A stretch of 32,980 nucleotides of DNA, taken from positions 1-32,980 of the forward strand of contig JAJYQN010000142.1 in the NCBI GenBank assembly GCA_021794595.1, written 5' to 3'. Source of the stretch: Pseudomonadota bacterium. Lineage in GTDB: Bacteria; Pseudomonadota; Gammaproteobacteria; Acidiferrobacterales; Acidiferrobacteraceae. This document shows positions 32,358 through 32,980 of the stretch, piece after piece. The notes beneath the pieces are model-generated. The model saw only the letters and a program-made list of their open reading frames with translations. It was not told the origin of the DNA and ran no database searches. The translations under genes and the position numbers were made by a program. Within the stretch, counting starts at the first letter, position 1. Every line of letters begins with the position of its first letter.

Positions 32358-32670
32358 GATGAATCAGAATGGGTGATCGCGATCGCCAGAATCCGCATCT
32401 ATCAATACACCGACTATACCGCCACCCTCTTTAGCCCTGTGGACCGTGTGGTCTTCTGGAAGTTGGGATACTGGCTCGCTCGCAGGTACCGGTGCGGAAC
32501 GCCGAGCCTGATGCGTGAGTCCATCCGATCCCCAGAACCCGGGCGGGCCAAGACAGGATACTGAAGGGGCAAAATAGTCGAGGGTGGTATGGTGAAGTAG
32601 CGCTCAAGCGCCTCGTCACCAGCCGCAAAAGGCCTTTCCGGTGGCGGACTCCTGAACGGAATCCCTCCCT
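32358..32670 (+). pseudogene. Group II intron maturase C-terminal remnant, frameshifted
   Basis: Plus-strand translation gives RIYQYTDYTATLFSPVDRVV, FWKLGYWLARRYRCGTPSLM and PGRAKTGY, then a TGA at 32562. One frame over it continues LKGQNSRGWYGEVALKRLVT, then SRKRPFRWRTPERNPSL. The order VDRxxFWKLxxWLxRKxR, then LxRLVxSxKxxFRWRxPExNPY, is the C-terminal (maturase/DNA-binding) end of group II intron reverse transcriptases as I recall them. The reverse transcriptase domains are absent to the left, and an IS256-type transposase begins at the right, so this is a relic. The match is from memory and rests on about 100 residues. Confidence 0.6.
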
Positions 32671-32690
32671 TATTTGCGATCCACAACTTG

Positions 32691-32980
32691 TGTGGTGCCT
32701 CGTTCTCGAAATCGGCCGTAAGTGCGCTGTGCGCCGGCCTCGATCCCCGCGTCCGCGCCTTCAACGAGCGCCGTCCGACGGCCTCTTACCGGATTGTGCT
32801 GGTTGACGCCCTCGTGCTCGCCGTGCGCGAAGCCGATTGGGTGGTGCCGAAGGCGGCTCTCATCGTCTCGGGCGTCCGCGCCGACAGCATCCGTGAGATC
32901 CTTGGGGTCCCGATCGACGACTCCGAGTCCTTCGCCACCTGGGGCGATTTCTTCAAACGCCTCAAGGCCCGCGCGCACCT
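32691..32980 (+). CDS. IS256-family (Mutator) transposase, 5'-truncated and running off right edge
   Basis: The frame reads CGASFSKSAVSALCAGLDPR, then VRAFNERRPTASYRIVLVDA, LVLAVREADWVVPKAALIVS and SIREILGVPIDDSESFATWG, ending DFFKRLKARAH at the window edge. This is the SKSxVSxLCxxLDxxVxAF, then DAxxxKVRE, then SxxxWxxFFxxLKxRG pattern of IS256 transposases, with the first catalytic Asp in VLVDALVL. The first 130 or so residues expected upstream are missing: the frame runs back into the maturase remnant. It is therefore likely a fragment, though the 3' part could be complete beyond 32980. Confidence 0.75.

Noticed and set aside
32670..32978. 102-codon reverse frame at the right edge
   Set aside because: Antisense to the IS256-type frame, which has family motifs.

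Overview
The window looks like a GC-rich (by eye near 60%) proteobacterial chromosome, most likely a gammaproteobacterium with a sulfur- and metal-adapted lifestyle. The pointers are a DsrC/TusE-family protein, a Cus-type copper/silver efflux operon, a second RND pump, molybdenum cofactor genes and an NrdB of the Pseudomonas/Acidithiobacillus type. An acidophilic sulfur/iron oxidiser is my best guess. It rests on protein resemblance recalled from memory, not on a search.

Left third (1-7412) is a zone of insertion and decay. It holds the end of an IS3-type element, a broken DUF6036 gene, a small DsrC-like gene lacking its penultimate cysteine, and a TetR regulator with two operator-like palindromes. 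The regulator's divergent partner, a DUF1348/NTF2-like gene, is split by a 3.9-kb IS21-type element. That element carries two extra genes, one Cys-rich and one ParB-like, in front of istA-istB. A DinB-family gene with an in-frame stop follows.

The middle (7630-23257) is mostly intact. It holds nrdB, the 3-methyladenine DNA glycosylase gene tag, and two tripartite RND efflux operons transcribed leftward. The first is a small secreted Met/His/Cys-rich protein followed by cusC-like, cusB and cusA. The second is OMF-MFP-RND of the MexH/MexI type. A small secreted peptidoglycan-binding-domain protein diverges from the cus operon, and a beta-class-like glutathione S-transferase gene lies upstream of the second pump, divergent from it.

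The right-middle (23381-28144) is a molybdenum block. An AIM24-family gene is followed closely by modB and modC (no modA in view), then moaB, moeA and, convergently, mobA. A 12-bp tandem repeat of about 9.6 copies lies just upstream of mobA. The far right holds a rhodanese gene, an unrecognised secreted protein, a Fic-fold protein whose catalytic histidine position is Gln, and two mobile-element relics: a frameshifted group II intron maturase tail and an IS256-type transposase that runs off the window.

Functionally the intact genes handle copper/silver and drug export, molybdate uptake and cofactor assembly, and dNTP supply and repair. No tRNA, rRNA or CRISPR array was seen. The best candidates for something under-described are the four-gene IS21-type element with its ParB-like gene, the small secreted gene heading the cus operon, the Fic protein with a non-canonical motif, and the DsrC-like protein with Trp in place of its active cysteine.
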